Shown: piece after piece, positions 10,155-21,606 of the stretch | How the letters are laid out: every line of letters starts with the position of its first letter | Position numbering within the stretch: position 1 is the first letter of the stretch | Source of the DNA: Rutpela maculata | Taxonomy: Eukaryota > Arthropoda > Insecta > Coleoptera > Cerambycidae | DNA length: 64,000 nt | Direction of reading: 5' to 3' | Assembly: GCA_936432065.2 (NCBI GenBank) | Contig: OW386285.2 | Span: 176,371,984-176,435,983 of the forward strand | Position numbers and translations under genes: made by a program | Notes under the pieces: generated by a model | What the model was told of the DNA's origin: nothing | Database searches by the model: none | What the model saw: only the letters and a program-made list of their open reading frames with translations

Positions 10155-10334
10155 ATATAAACAGATTTTAAGGTTGTGGCACTGATTTGATTAAAAATAG
10201 TTTTTGACCAAAAAGGCACCCACAAGTTTGCAAACGGCAGTTCTGGGTTATGAGGAGCAAGGCCCTGGTTCGAATTTGAAATAGTTAACAGTTGATGGTT
10301 CTTAATTATGAATACAGGTGTTCCTTAATTACTT

Positions 10335-10715
10335 GATAATATTTCAGGGTGTGATTCCTTAGGTCATATTATGAAGAAAAGTTTTTATGAACATATGTCC
10401 GCAACGACTTAAATTTTTTGCTACAGGGTGTTGAATTTTTTTTTTTAATCGTTATTTTTTGAATATCTCAGAAAGTACTTTAGATATTAATATCAATTTT
10501 GGTATGTGTAATAGGATATAAAACCACATATTTTAGTTAGAAAAGTTATTTTGTCGCTCCACCAGTGACTTCCCTGTAAACTTTTCTTCTAATATTTTTT
10601 ACCAAAAAAGTGGTGCGCCACTGACATTTTTCCATGCGGATATTTTTTCTGATTGATTAATTCTACATGAAAACGGTCTCTTGCGTTTTTCTCGTCAAAC
10701 GCACAGCACAGATCT
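10335..10715 (-). repeat. End fragment of a Tc1/mariner-like element
   Basis: This is the diverged reverse complement of 23905-24230, the stretch just downstream of the transposase relic at 23383-23820. Shared pieces include CAGGGTGTGATTC, CATATGT and GAAAACGGTCTC. It therefore looks like the non-coding 3' end of the same element family, inserted on the minus strand. Confidence 0.6.
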
Positions 10716-11342
10716 TGATTCAATTCTTTAATTCAATTCAATTCTTTATTGGTGGTAAAATACACAGAGTGTTTACACACGTCAACATACAATAAGAAAG
10801 ATAAAATACAAAGTACATGATATTAAATGTATAAAATATAGATATAAGGTATAAGACTAACGGCACAGAATACAAATGACAAACTAAAAGAAAAAAAAAA
10901 TTTATAAGCAATAAATATATAGTCGGTATGGTATGGTGATTTGTTATTGCTTATTTATTAAAATAATTACATTTAAATTGCTTCATTTAGCAGTATTAAC
11001 TAATAATTTTTGAACACATAAATCTAGTTATTCTGGAATAAATGATGTTTTTACAAACATCATTTTCAAAACAGCTTTTGTGATCTAAAATAATTCAATA
11101 CAATAGTTAATAGCTCAGGCCGTCTCTTGAATTTAGTTCTACTCAGCTTTAAATATAGCAATAAAATTTCCTAAATTTTACTCAACTATACCATACAATG
11201 TTAAAACATTAAACTACAACTGTCATGAAGCCAACTTTCCTTTATTATATACTCACCTGAGTGATTTAGATTGATCCTTTCTTGACAATCAAACTGATTA
11301 AATCTAGCCCTTGAAAAATTTTACCTATTACCTATTTACCAT
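10716..11342 (-). repeat. LINE 3' tail and AT-rich filler
   Basis: Repeated TTCAATTCAATTCTTTATTG at 10720-10752 looks like the microsatellite 3' tail of a minus-strand LINE whose coding part is absent. A 10-bp perfect hairpin (AATGATGTTT / AAACATCATT) lies at about 11041-11064. No gene is seen. Confidence 0.45.
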
Positions 11343-13063
11343 TTTACCTTGTGTCCCGAACCAAAAATTTTGTAAGGAAATATCCACCTTGGTTTACAAA
11401 GGAAATTATCAAGCTAAAGCAGAAGAGCAAGGTTTTTAAAAAACTGAGAAGCACAAACTCGGAGTCCCCCAAACAACAATTCAGAACGCTACGAAGATCC
11501 ATTAAAAGCAAAATAAAATAACTTATGACCAATCCATCAATAAAACTGAAAATTCTATCAGATCAAATCCCAAACAGTTCTGGTCCTTTATACACAATAA
11601 AAAGGGTACATCCAGTATACCCGGACTCTTATATTTCAATGACATTGAATATAACAGCCCTCACACAATAGTAAATGCCTTTGCTGATTTTTTTCAAAGC
11701 AATTATATGCCATTGGGCCCAAGCAATATAAATGTCAATAATCCTACATCTATAAATTGTCCACAAATATCCATAAAATCGTTAATCGAATTAGAAGTCG
11801 TCAATGCCTTAAAACAACACAAAAAATTTTTAATCTCCCCTTAGCCACAAATTCTTTTCCAAATGTCTGGAGTATTTCAAAGATATGTCCGATATTCAAA
11901 ACTGGTGCCATAAATAAGATTGAAAATTATTGTACAATCACCCTTCTTTCCAATTTTGCGAAGGCTTTCGAAATGTCTATCTACAATAGAGTTTTCCCCA
12001 AAGTTAAAAATCTCGTAAGAACAGAACAACATGGATTCATGACGAAAAGATCGACTACGATAAACTTAATGTGTCATTCACAAAGTATCAGTAATGCCAC
12101 AGACAAACACTCTCAAACAGATACAATTTACGCAGATTTTTTTGAAGGCCCTCGATAGGCTGGATCATTCCGTTTCATTAACCAAATTAAACAATTTCGG
12201 TTTTGACAATAATCTATTAATTTTCTTTCATTTCTATTTAAGCAATCACTCCCAATATATAGAATATAAATCATATGAATTTACAGCTACCAGCGGTGCA
12301 CCTCAAGGAAGCAACCTAACTCCACTTCTATTCTCAATTTTTATCAATGACATAGGTGACCATATAGAGAGCAATATACTTTTGTTTGCAGATGATTTAA
12401 AACTGTTTAGAACAGCGGTTTTCAACCTTTTTTGAACCACGACCCCCTTACAAAAAGAAAAAACAAGTTTACCCTCTCGCGACACCCAACCTCGATCTCT
12501 ATTAATAAAATCTAAAATTAATTAAATTTTAAAATTTTTTATTATAGTTTTTTGTATGACTCCTCATTAAAAATTGGTTTCATTAAAATTGTATGTGTGT
12601 AATATTTAGATTTTTAGATTTTAGAATAAATGATTTAACTTGATTGGTTTTTTCTCAATAGCTCGGGACGCCCTTGGAATTGCTTCACGACCCCCCAGGG
12701 GGTCGCGACCCACAGGTTGAAAACCGCTGGTTTAGAACAATCGAAACTTTGAATGATTGTCAACTCCTCCAAATAGATCTAGATATTATCCACCAGTGGT
12801 GCCTATCTAATAAATTACCTTTAAACATTAAAAAATGTAGTTACATAACCTTCACATTAAAAAACAACTTTATCGAATTCGATTATTCAATAGATAACTC
12901 CCCATTAAGCCGCAAAAATCAAATCAAAGACCTCAGAATCGAATTTGATCAAAAATTCTGTTTCTCGACTCATAAGAATACTTTTAAGAATGTACTGTTT
13001 GAACATTTGAGAAATAACGTGTTTTACTCTGTCGAGGAATTTTTAAATTATTTTAATATATAG
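11343..13063 (+). pseudogene. LINE ORF2 reverse-transcriptase relic
   Basis: Successive frames spell a non-LTR reverse transcriptase. KYPPWFTKEIIKL near 11380 is the linker after the endonuclease. Then come the palm segments (TEQHGFM near 12025, ATSGAPQGSNLTPLLFSIFI near 12290) and the catalytic FADD box near 12388. Thumb sequence with HQWCLSNKLPLNIKKC (from about 12796) follows. There are several frameshifts and stops, for example around 11518 and 12156. The C terminus is internally shortened before FYSVEEFLNYFNI. A MITE sits just after FADD (12413-12729), and removing it with one target copy restores the reading frame. The 3' UTR is cut by repeat R at 13094-13780 and resumes to a (TATTC)n tail at 13996. 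Confidence 0.85.
12413..12729. mobile_element. hAT MITE inserted in the LINE, 317 bp
   Basis: The left end CAGCGGTTTTCAACCTTTTT and the right end's complement CAGCGGTTTTCAACCTGTGG form TIRs, followed by a C-rich CACGACCCCC / GGGGGTCGCG segment. The 8-bp word GTTTAGAA occurs at 12405-12412 and 12730-12737. Excision in silico rejoins the reverse-transcriptase frame, which confirms the boundaries. No ORF, so non-autonomous. Confidence 0.95.
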
Positions 13064-13093
13064 TGTTTGTAACTTAGTCTAATTTTAGTCTAA

Positions 13094-13780
13094 TTACTTC
13101 CACGTCCAGTGGAAGTATAGTAACGACAAAAAAATTTTTATTGTCCAAATAGGCTTAAAATGTCATGAAACATCGAGATTTTAAGTTTGAGCGAAAAAAA
13201 AAATTCTGTCTGTCGGTCTGTCTAACTTTTTTTGTGCGCACGTTTACTCTGGAACCGTTTAAGATATTGACTTGAAATTTGGTACTCATATGTACTTTAA
13301 CGTGATCTAGAACTAGATTATATCTTCATCTTGTTCCGTCGAAGGGTTGGGGTGTAAATTGGGGTAAATTTGGGGTAAATGGGTAAATCAAGCAGGTAAG
13401 AGTCCACGAAATTGGTATTTAGTATATACAAGAGAACCTAAGGTCTCAAAAAAAAATTTTGGCATTAGCCACCATTTCCACCCCCACCCCCTTATTAAAG
13501 GGGATGAAAAACAATTGTGATTTAGTGTATGTACAGGAACCAGAAACCTCAAAATATTTTTTTACTTCATCCACCCCCCACTACCACCCCCCTATCACCA
13601 CCGCCACCCCACTACCGATGTGGGGTATCGTTTCATGGGTTTTTGGGGTAAAAGACTTCAAATATTATATTATTAAAGTTCCATAAACAATTATTTTCAC
13701 ATACAAAGTTTTTTCGTTGTGAGTGACTTGGATAGAGAATCTGGATGTGGAAGTAGTGATTCCTTGGGCAGCGGTTTTTT
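13094..13780 (+). repeat. Repeat family R, copy 1
   Basis: The left end is a near-palindrome, ACTTCCACGTCCAGTGGAAG. The body has GTCTGTCGGTCTGTC, ATTGACTTGAAATTTGGTAC and C-rich CCACCCCC blocks. The right end reads CTGGATGTGGAAGTAGTGAT followed by TCCTTGGGCAGCGG. The same layout occurs at 46309, 47124, 60942 and 61633. It interrupts a LINE 3' UTR here. It has no ORF, and the superfamily is unassigned. Confidence 0.8.
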
Positions 13781-13996
13781 AATATAATTTTTAACATATC
13801 CTAACAAAATATTGAGGACTGTACCTACTGTATGAATGGAAGATTGAACGAATGAATGTGCAATTGTATGTATCTATATACGATGAGTATGTGGGGTTAT
13901 TCTATTTGACTAGTCTTATAAGTTTGTGCTTTGTAAAACCTCAAACTTGAACTGACGAATAAATTCTATTCTATTCTATTCTATTCTGTTCTATTC
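13781..13996 (+). repeat. LINE 3' UTR resumption and (TATTC)n tail
   Basis: This continues the 3' UTR broken by repeat R. It ends with AATAAATTCTATTCTATTCT and further pentamers to about 13996, a typical microsatellite 3' terminus of a non-LTR element. Confidence 0.7.
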
Positions 13997-14137
13997 ATAG
14001 ATAGAATATCGTCTGCTAAAAGAATGCTTGGTCTCATATTTAGGAATTGTAAAGACTTTAAAAACAAAGATTGCTATGTAAATTTATACACAGTCTATGT
14101 TCGATCTCAGCTTGAATACGGTTTGTTAATATAGTCT
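13997..14137 (+). pseudogene. LINE A fragment 1 (post-RT region)
   Basis: The frame reads SSAKRMLGLIFRNC and then LYTVYVRSQLEYGLLI. This is the conserved segment after the reverse transcriptase thumb in CR1/Jockey-group LINEs. It stops at a tryptophan-to-stop change (TAG near 14132). The next conserved segment resumes at 21121, so two later insertions separate these pieces. Confidence 0.75.
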
Positions 14138-14916
14138 AAGAGCCAGTGGCCGGCAGACTTACGGTATTTTAACAAACTATATTTTTTTCATTTACTCTCC
14201 TATACCTGCCATAAATGAAATAGGGACTCTTTAGTCTGACCGGCGGTATCTATAGAGTCACTCAGGTACTAAAGGTGTAAAAATTTGATGGAGTTCAACG
14301 TTATAGTAACAAGGCTGCCACTTTAATATTTTGAAATATTATATTATTATTATTATTGAAAAATAATAATGGCAGACAGCTATGACGGTTCCGAGGTCAA
14401 AAAAAATAAAAAAATAACGTTATTTTAAGAAAGTTTAAATTTATATATATTGTTAATAATAATATTCTAAGCCTATAGTTCAAATGGCAAATATTTTCAG
14501 GACCTTTTTCTCTTTCTTTCATTAGTAGTAGTATATAGTAATTCCAATATATGAAGCGGTGCACGTCACTCCTAAAATGTGACGTCATTTTTATTACGGT
14601 TACACGAAGTCAAAGTAGTATAACTATTCGTTTTGATAAGAACAGGTGGGAAATTACAATTATTCATTAATTTATTATTTATTATATAAAATATTTCTGG
14701 CATTAGATATTGATCTTAGATCACTAAACTTCATCTAGTTATAAAACTGTCACTGAACAAGAAAGCTTGAGTTGTTGATGTTTTTAAATGGTTTGATGGA
14801 GATCAACTTACAAGTTCTGTGAGCGATTTGGTTGAGAAACTTCGGTAATTTTATTTAAAATAAATCTATTTTTTATTAATTATTTCAATAATTTATGCTT
14901 GACTCAATTCATATAT

Positions 14917-15824
14917 TTAAATTAGTCCAGTCAAAGAATGACCTAAAGGGTGGTATAGAGTGCGTGAGCAGGGACCTAAACGATTACTTTAGAAAGTTGT
15001 TCAGGGTGTTTAGAGAGTGAACATACTGAAAATCCTGACGTCATGGAGGTGAGCCAGAGGAGGGGAGCACAAAGAAAGTCCCACTTTTGGTTTTTTCGCT
15101 TATATCTCTAAAATGGTGCGGGAAAAATTTTCTTATATAAAATTAAAGCTCATAAAATTCTCTACAACTTTCCTTTTATATACTTTTTTCGAATTCGCAA
15201 CCGTTTTCGAGCTACACACTCCGGAAAAGTGGAAATGTTTGAAAAACAGTTTTTTTTCATGAGGTCAGTGGCAATATTAAGCCTGACATCAGCTCCATCC
15301 CACCAACTGAGAGCGCAGCTAAACAGCATTTCCGGCACACCTACCACCAAGTGCAGCAATGGCTTGGGAATGAGCTGCCCCCTCAAGAGTGGGGGTGGAA
15401 ACATGTAGGAGACACCCTGGTGCCAATTACAAGCTCCGGAGGTCCTACTTTTTTTTTATCATCTTTAAAATACAATTTTATATTTTTCAGGTAAAAATCT
15501 GTTTTTCGAAAATTTTCACTTTTCCGGAGCGTGTAGCTCGAAAATGGTTGCGAATTCGAAAAAAGTATATAAGATGAAAGTTGTAGAGAATTTCATGAGC
15601 TTTCATTTTGTATAAGAACAGTTTTCCCTTCAACACACCGTTTTAGAGATATAAGCGAAAAAACCAAAAGTGGGACTTTCTTTGTGCCCCCCTCCGGCTC
15701 ACCTCCTAGACGTCAGGACTTTCAGTATGTTCACTCCCTAAACACCCTGAATAACTTTCTAAAGGAATCGCTTAGGTCCCTGCTCACGGACTCTACACCT
15801 TCTTTATTGACTGGAGTAAATTTA
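14917..15824. repeat. Foldback element, 0.9 kb
   Basis: The arms 14917-15249 and 15499-15824 are inverted copies, with GTGAGCAGGGACCTAA, TTCAGGGTGTTTAG, AGTGAAC, TTTTTTCGCTTATATCTCTA and CGAGCTACAC on both sides. The 249-bp loop has coding character (see 15270-15449). The arms are mostly uninterrupted, so the transcript would form a long hairpin. Confidence 0.85.
15270..15449 (+). pseudogene. Captured coding fragment in the foldback loop
   Basis: 60 open codons lie between the foldback arms. They include ISSIPPTESAAKQHF, YHQVQQWLGNELPPQEWGWK and LVPITSSGGP. From memory, an ...QVQQWLGN-L-P-EWGW... segment recurs in uncharacterised insect proteins, so this looks like a piece of a host or transposon-encoded gene. 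The frame also continues upstream to about 15250. A TTTTTCAG acceptor-like sequence lies at 15483-15490. There is no start codon or matching flanking exon. I cannot name the protein, and function is unknown. Confidence 0.6.
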
Positions 15825-15905
15825 ATTTTTACAGAAGCCAATTTGGAAGATGAAAATGAAGTAATAGAACAGTCGGATGATTCTGATGATGATATCGAAG
15901 GATAA
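15825..15905 (+). pseudogene. Acidic C-terminal coding tail (unknown)
   Basis: The frame closes with NLEDENEVIEQSDDSDDDIEG and a stop at 15903-15905, preceded by TTTTTACAG. The Asp/Glu/Ser bias looks like a real protein tail rather than chance. It lies inside the long-TIR element, directly beyond the foldback arm. Its source is not recognised. Confidence 0.3.
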
Positions 15906-17048
15906 TAGATAATAATAGCTTTCGTTAAAAATAAAATATACTCTTTTAAAACAATTTTACTTAATCTATTTAAAAAATATTTTACCATGCACTAATGACC
16001 AATAAAAATAATTTTTTTAATTATATGTTCCTATTATTCATCTAACAGCAGTAAATATAAATGTTAAAAAAATCCTGTCCGATCCGAAAGGGGCATATAT
16101 ATGTATCCTAATGATATTAAAAATAAATAAAAAATAAAAAAAAATAAAAAAAAACACGTTACTTATGAAAATAAAATGTTATTGTAATTTAAAATGCACG
16201 TTTTTAGTCCCAAAATTACTCCAGTTTCCCCATAATGTAGGAAAATTTGAAAATCTGACGACACCGTCGTCAACAGCGATGTATGTATCGGCATCGTCAA
16301 ACGCGTCAGGACTGCTACGTAATTTTCGTCATTTAATGTGATTTAAATTAATTTTATTCGGGGTATTTTTTTTCTTAGTTATGTAGTTTTAAGTATTCTA
16401 AATTGAAGTATTTTAAATTTTATGCAGATTGAATGGGTGCTGCAGTGAGTATGATACCAATACATATGCGTATGCTGGCACCAGAAGTGACGTTGCATTG
16501 TCTGCCGGGATGTTAGAACTGCAGAAAATGTTTGCCATTCGAAATATAGGCTTAGAATATTATTATTAACAATATATATAAATTTCAACTTTGTTAAAAT
16601 AACGTAAATTTTGTATTCTTTTCTTGGAACATTAAAAAATGTCTGCCATGACCTCGGAACCATCATAGCTGCCTGCCATTATTATTTTTCAGTAATAGTA
16701 ATATAACATTTCAAAATATTACAGCGGCAGCCTTGTTACTATAACGTTGAACTCCGTCAAATTTTTACACCTTTAGTACCTCAGTAACTCAGGTACCGCC
16801 GGTCAGACCAAAAAGTCCTCATTTCATTTATGGCGAGTATATGAGAGTAAATGAAGAAAATATAGAGTTTGTTAAAATATCTTAAGTCTGCCGGCCTTTG
16901 GCTCTTGTGGCTCACCTTGTTATAACAGATTGAAGGCTAAAAGCATAAATTACAAAGTTAAGATTGTCAAAACTCTTAACTGTTTATGATTTGATAGTCA
17001 GGGCCGGCTTCAGGATCAAATAACTAATTGGGAACAAGATCGTACATT

Positions 17049-18169
17049 ATGGAATGTGATGTGTGTAAAGAAACTAAAACTAAAGATGTGTTTAGTTGTG
17101 ATGGGTGCCATAAACAATTATGCAAAAACTGTGGAAAATTGACAACTTCGGAAGTAAAAGTTCTACAATTAAAGGAGGGAAGAACACTGAAATTTCATTG
17201 TTCCAATTGCATAAAAAATGATACACTTATTCTACTACAAAACAGTTTAGAAGACAAACAAAATATTATAAACAGCAAAGAAGAAATAATCAATATGTTA
17301 AAAAAAGAAATAGAAGAATTAAAAAAGGGAAAAATAGGCAGAAGCGATGATAGCCCTACATATAGCCAAATAGTAAAGAAGATGAAAAAGGAAGAAGTAG
17401 TTTTAGTAAAACCAAAAGATATATCACAAACAAGTTCGGCCACAAAACAAACATTAGAAAGTAAAATAAATCCGAGTTCAATAGGAGTAGGAGTTTCAAG
17501 AGTAAAGTACGTGAGAAATGGTGGAGTGGCAATAAGTTATTGCAATGATAAACCTATTGAGAATGTGTGTAGAGACATGAAAGAAAAGTTAGGTCAAGAA
17601 TATGAGGTAAAACCAACCGACAGAAAAAAACCCAAAATCAAAGTATTCAATGTTGATAAAAAACTTATAGATGATGAATAAACGCTAGTCGAAAAAATAA
17701 TATTACAAAATAATATATACACAGAAGAGGAAAAACGTTTTATAAAAGTAGTATACAAATATGAAACAAAAATAATAATATAGTTCTAGAATTAGATCCA
17801 GATACATATAATTAGATAAGCCAGAAAAACGTTTTATACATAGATTGGAGAACATGCAGGTACGTTGATCATGTGAATATAGTACAATGTTTTAAATGCT
17901 GGAAATTTGGCCATATGGCAGATAAATGCAAAAATAATAAGGACACTTGTCCGAAATGCTCAGGTGAACATAAAGCAAATGAATGTACATCAGACAGGGA
18001 AGAATGCACTAACTGTAAACGTGCAGTCGAAATCTTAAAAATACCTAACATAGACTATAACCACCCGGCGTATAGCAAAACATGTGAAGCTTACATAAGA
18101 ATTTTTACACAGTTACAACAAAGAGTTAACTACCCAGAATTACATACAGAACAAAATAACAGAAAATAG
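17049..18169 (+). pseudogene. LINE ORF1: PHD-like finger, coiled coil, CCHC knuckles
   Basis: ORF1 proteins bind LINE RNA and act as nucleic-acid chaperones. From ATG 17049 there is a treble-clef/PHD-like cysteine set (CDVC, CDGC, CKNC, CSNC) in residues 1-55. A coiled coil spans about 65-100, and a basic globular part follows. A nonsense codon TAA at 17679 stops the first frame, and a frameshift lies near 17770. Downstream from 17873 come the knuckles CFKCWKFGHMADKC and CPKCSGEHKANEC and a third, degenerate one. The frame ends at 18167-18169. PHD-like ORF1s are known in CR1-group LINEs. The 17028 start in the longer open frame is upstream of the likely ATG. Confidence 0.8.
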
Positions 18170-18190
18170 CAATCAATAAATACATATATA

Positions 18191-21003
18191 ATGTATTTAA
18201 ACATACAAAGTTTAATTAAGCATAAAACTGAACTATGTTGGATAATTCACCAAAAGAAACCAGTAATTATTTGTCTATCAGAAACACATATTACCGAAGA
18301 AATTCAAGATAATGAAATATATATTGAAGGTTATAATGTTCTATGTTCATATTCAACTAGTCGCCATACGGGGGGAGCCATCATATACATCAAAAAGGAA
18401 TATAAATATAAAATAATGATAAATGACTCCATAAATATGAACATGTGGATAATCGGTGTAGAAATAACTATAAACAGGCATAAGTATTTTATATTCAGTC
18501 TTTATCACTCACCTAACTCTAACCACATAGATTTTGTGACCAAATTAGAAGAAATTTTAAGTGATTTTTCAACAAAAACTGGTACATTGATTGCAATAGG
18601 AGACTTCAACATAAATATTGCTACAAATTCTCACTATTCTCGAAGTTTAATAAACACTGTACAAAATCTAGGACTATATCAAATAATGGATCAATTCACT
18701 CGCATTACAGAAAACAGTTTGACAATCATAGACCTAATAATTACTAATTCCAAATACATTAAATTCGAGGTTCTATCTACACCAAAAATCACAGACCACT
18801 CAATCATAACAGTACAATTAAATAATAATGCTATGGCAGAACCACAAAAAAAAGTAATCAGAGACTTCAATAACTTTAATGAAACACATTTTCAAATAGA
18901 TATAATGGACACACAATGGATACCAAATTGTAATGATGTAAACACATTAGCCGAAAAATTAGTAATTAATCTAACTCAAACATTAAACGAGCATGCGCCA
19001 GTAAAAGAGATAAGAATTACAAATAAAGAGGGAAATAAAAAGTGGTGGACGAATGAGATAGGTCAAAAAATCAAAGAAAGAGATCATTTGTATAAAACAG
19101 CTATAAGAACAGGTAACGAGCAACACTGGAATGAATTTAAAGAAAAAAGAAACATGATAGTGACACTCATTAGACAACAAAAACAAATATATTATCAGAG
19201 AAAAATTGATGAAGTTAAAGGAAACTCAAATGAAATGTGGAAGACACTAAAACTACTTTTAAATGAAAAAAGAAATGACAACAATAATGGAATAATTTTT
19301 GACAACGAACTAACTACAGATAATAAAGTAATCGCTGAGAAATTTAACAAGTTCTTTCTGGAAAGTATAGAACAAATTACGGTACATTTGAATCCAAATA
19401 AATATTATGATACAATATTGAACAACATGGAGAAGACCAATTGTAAAATGGAAAAGTTCAAAGTACTGGAAATAAAAAATTTAAAAAACATTATAAATCA
19501 AATGAAAAATAAACCCAGTGGTATAGACGGTATAAATGTACACATTTTAAAATTATCATTTGAAGCAATAGGCAATCAATTTTTACAAGTTATAAATACC
19601 AGTTTAGAAACAGGAATATTCCCAGACACTTGGAAGACGTCAACAGTAATACCTATTGAAAAGAAAAATAAAACAATTCGATGTGAGGAGCATAGACCCA
19701 TAAATATGGTACCAGTCTATGAGAAATTACTGGAATTATCTGCTAATGAACAAATAATAGAATATATAGAAAACAACAACCTACTATCGAAATATCAAGC
19801 TGGATTCGAAAACTAAATTCGTGCGACACTGCTTTACAAACAACGTTATCAAGCTGGAAAAACGCCTTAAATGAGAAACAAATCATAGTGGTAGTTTTTT
19901 TAGATTTCCGCAGAGCCTTTGAGACAATAGATAGACAATTATTACTGTTGAAGTTAAATAATTACGGATTTGGACATAACATTGTGAAATGGATGACCAG
20001 TTATTTAGAAAATAGAACACAAACTACCAAATATAAAAATGATACATCCTTACCAAAAGAGACAATATTCGGTGTACCGCAAGGAACCGTTATGGGACCT
20101 AATCTGTTTGTTCTATACATAAATGATATTATGAAATACGTTAAAAAGTGCAACATACAACTATTTGCTGACGACACATTGATATACTTAGTTGGTGATA
20201 ATGTAGACTCGACTATAAACATAATAAATAGTGAGCTTAGAGAAATAGAAAAATGGTTGGACATGAATAGCCTTAGCTTAAATACAGACAAAACTAAGTT
20301 TATGGTAATTAAAAGTAAATACAGCCGAGTAAACACAGTAAATAACCAAGGAGTAATCATAAATGGAACAAATATTGAGCAAGTTAATGAATTCAAGTAT
20401 TTGGGTGTAATTATTGATGATCATTTAACGTTCTCCGGACATGCTCATTATATTACCAAAAAAATAGCTAAAAAAGTTAATCTGTTGGGACGTATAGGAA
20501 AAGATCTTAGTACATGGACGAAAATAACCATATATAAAACAATTATTTTACCTCATTTCAACTTCTGCTCAACAATACTTTTTCTACTTAGTAATGCTGA
20601 AATAAATATGCTACAGAAGAAGCAAAACCAAGCATTACGAATTATTCTAAACTGTAACAAATATACAAATATAAAATTAATGCTTGATGCTACGAAGTTA
20701 CTGGGAGTGAAACAAATTATAACTTTAAATACAATGACTTTTATTTACAAAATATTACATGGATTAGTGCCAAAACATTTATCAGAACATTGTACCTTCG
20801 TGAGGAACATTCATGAACACGACACAAGATCAAGAGAAAATTTATATATTCCAACAGTACATACAAGATATAGCCAGGTTAACCTATTCCACAATGGATT
20901 TAAACAATATAATGAACTACCAATTTCTGTAAGAAACTGTGAAAGCCTCATATTATTTAAAAATGTTTGTTACAAATATGTTTTATCAAATGTCACTATT
21001 TAA
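18191..21003 (+). pseudogene. LINE ORF2: AP endonuclease and reverse transcriptase (one frameshift)
   Basis: The endonuclease, which nicks the target for primed reverse transcription, begins YLNIQSLIKHK. It keeps LSETHI, IGDFNINI and the catalytic ITDHSII. The reverse transcriptase shows MKNKPSGIDGINVHILK (from about 19504), DFRRAFETIDRQLL, IFGVPQGTVMGPNLF and the catalytic FADD near 20162-20173. A single frameshift near 19803-19808 leads to a stop at 19814-19816. The next frame resumes immediately with TALQTTLSSWKN, so the two halves together span the full protein (about 930 residues). The C terminus has KYLGVIIDDHLTF and HDTRSRENLYIP. Apart from the frameshift it looks intact. Confidence 0.9.
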
Positions 21004-21120
21004 TATTTAAGTTTATACCACATGATTAGTTTCAAATTTCATTTATAGAATTAATTTCGTTGATATACAATAATGTAAAATGTGAAATCTAGCTTATGCT
21101 ATTAATAAAGTATTATTATT

Positions 21121-21415
21121 ATACATATTCAACAGCTAGAATCAGTCCAATGTGTATTCATGAAGTACATTGCATACAAGTTAGATGGAATATATCCAGA
21201 ACAAGGTATTGACAACAATAAATTGCTATCAAGATTCGCACTCTTATCCCTTGAAAACTGCAGAACCTACTACTCGTGTTTATTGGCTTATAAGCTTCAT
21301 CTGATGGACTGCCCTGAGCTATTAGCACAGCTAATCTTTCACATTCCTCGCTCCAATAGCAGACATTTTTTTCCCTTCAATTAGTTGGCTTTGAGCTGTG
21401 CCCCCATCCAGCCAC
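21121..21415 (+). pseudogene. LINE A fragment 2 (C-terminal region)
   Basis: The frame HIQQLESVQCVFMKYIAYKL continues through GIYPEQGIDNNKLLSRF and stops at 21382-21384. This is the segment that normally follows QLEYG-I-W in this LINE group, which ends at 14137. The gap is filled by the long-TIR element and the LINE at 16926-21120. Confidence 0.75.
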
Positions 21416-21606
21416 GAAAATTTATTATTGTACCCTATCTAACACAAGATAAAAAAAAAACCAATAACAGAGGATAATAGACAGGGGCACACACTTCACG
21501 CCAAGGTGCTGTTCAAGGCTTTTTTCTAAACAAAACAAGGTAGCCAACGGTAAACCCACAAAGGATGTCCACATAAGGAGGCATCAGCTAAACTAAAATT
21601 AGCTAA
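21416..21606. other. Short non-coding spacer
   Basis: No motif recognised. It separates LINE A from the minus-strand LINE relic. Confidence 0.4.

Larger units (their letters stand above)
14138..16906. mobile_element. Long-TIR DNA element, 2.77 kb
   Basis: The left 363 bp (14138-14500) and the right 386 bp (16521-16906) are inverted copies. They begin AGAGCCAGTGGCCGGCAGAC on the left and AGAGCCAAAGGCCGGCAGAC for the complement of the right. Similarity runs inward through ATATATTGTTAATAATAATA and GCCTATA. TIRs of this length suggest a Mutator-like or foldback class, but no target duplication is secure. No transposase is seen. The interior carries a separate foldback element (14917-15824) and an acidic coding tail near 15835-15905. 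Confidence 0.75.
16926..21120 (+). mobile_element. Nearly complete LINE (CR1/Jockey group), 4.2 kb
   Basis: A short 5' UTR is followed by ORF1 with zinc-binding domains, a 21-bp spacer, and ORF2 with endonuclease and reverse transcriptase. The element ends AATAAAGTATTATTATTATA. It is inserted in LINE A: a TTATA-like word precedes it (16920-16925) and follows it (near 21117-21122). Only a few lesions break the frames, so it is fairly young. The exact 5' end is uncertain by some tens of bases. Confidence 0.8.
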
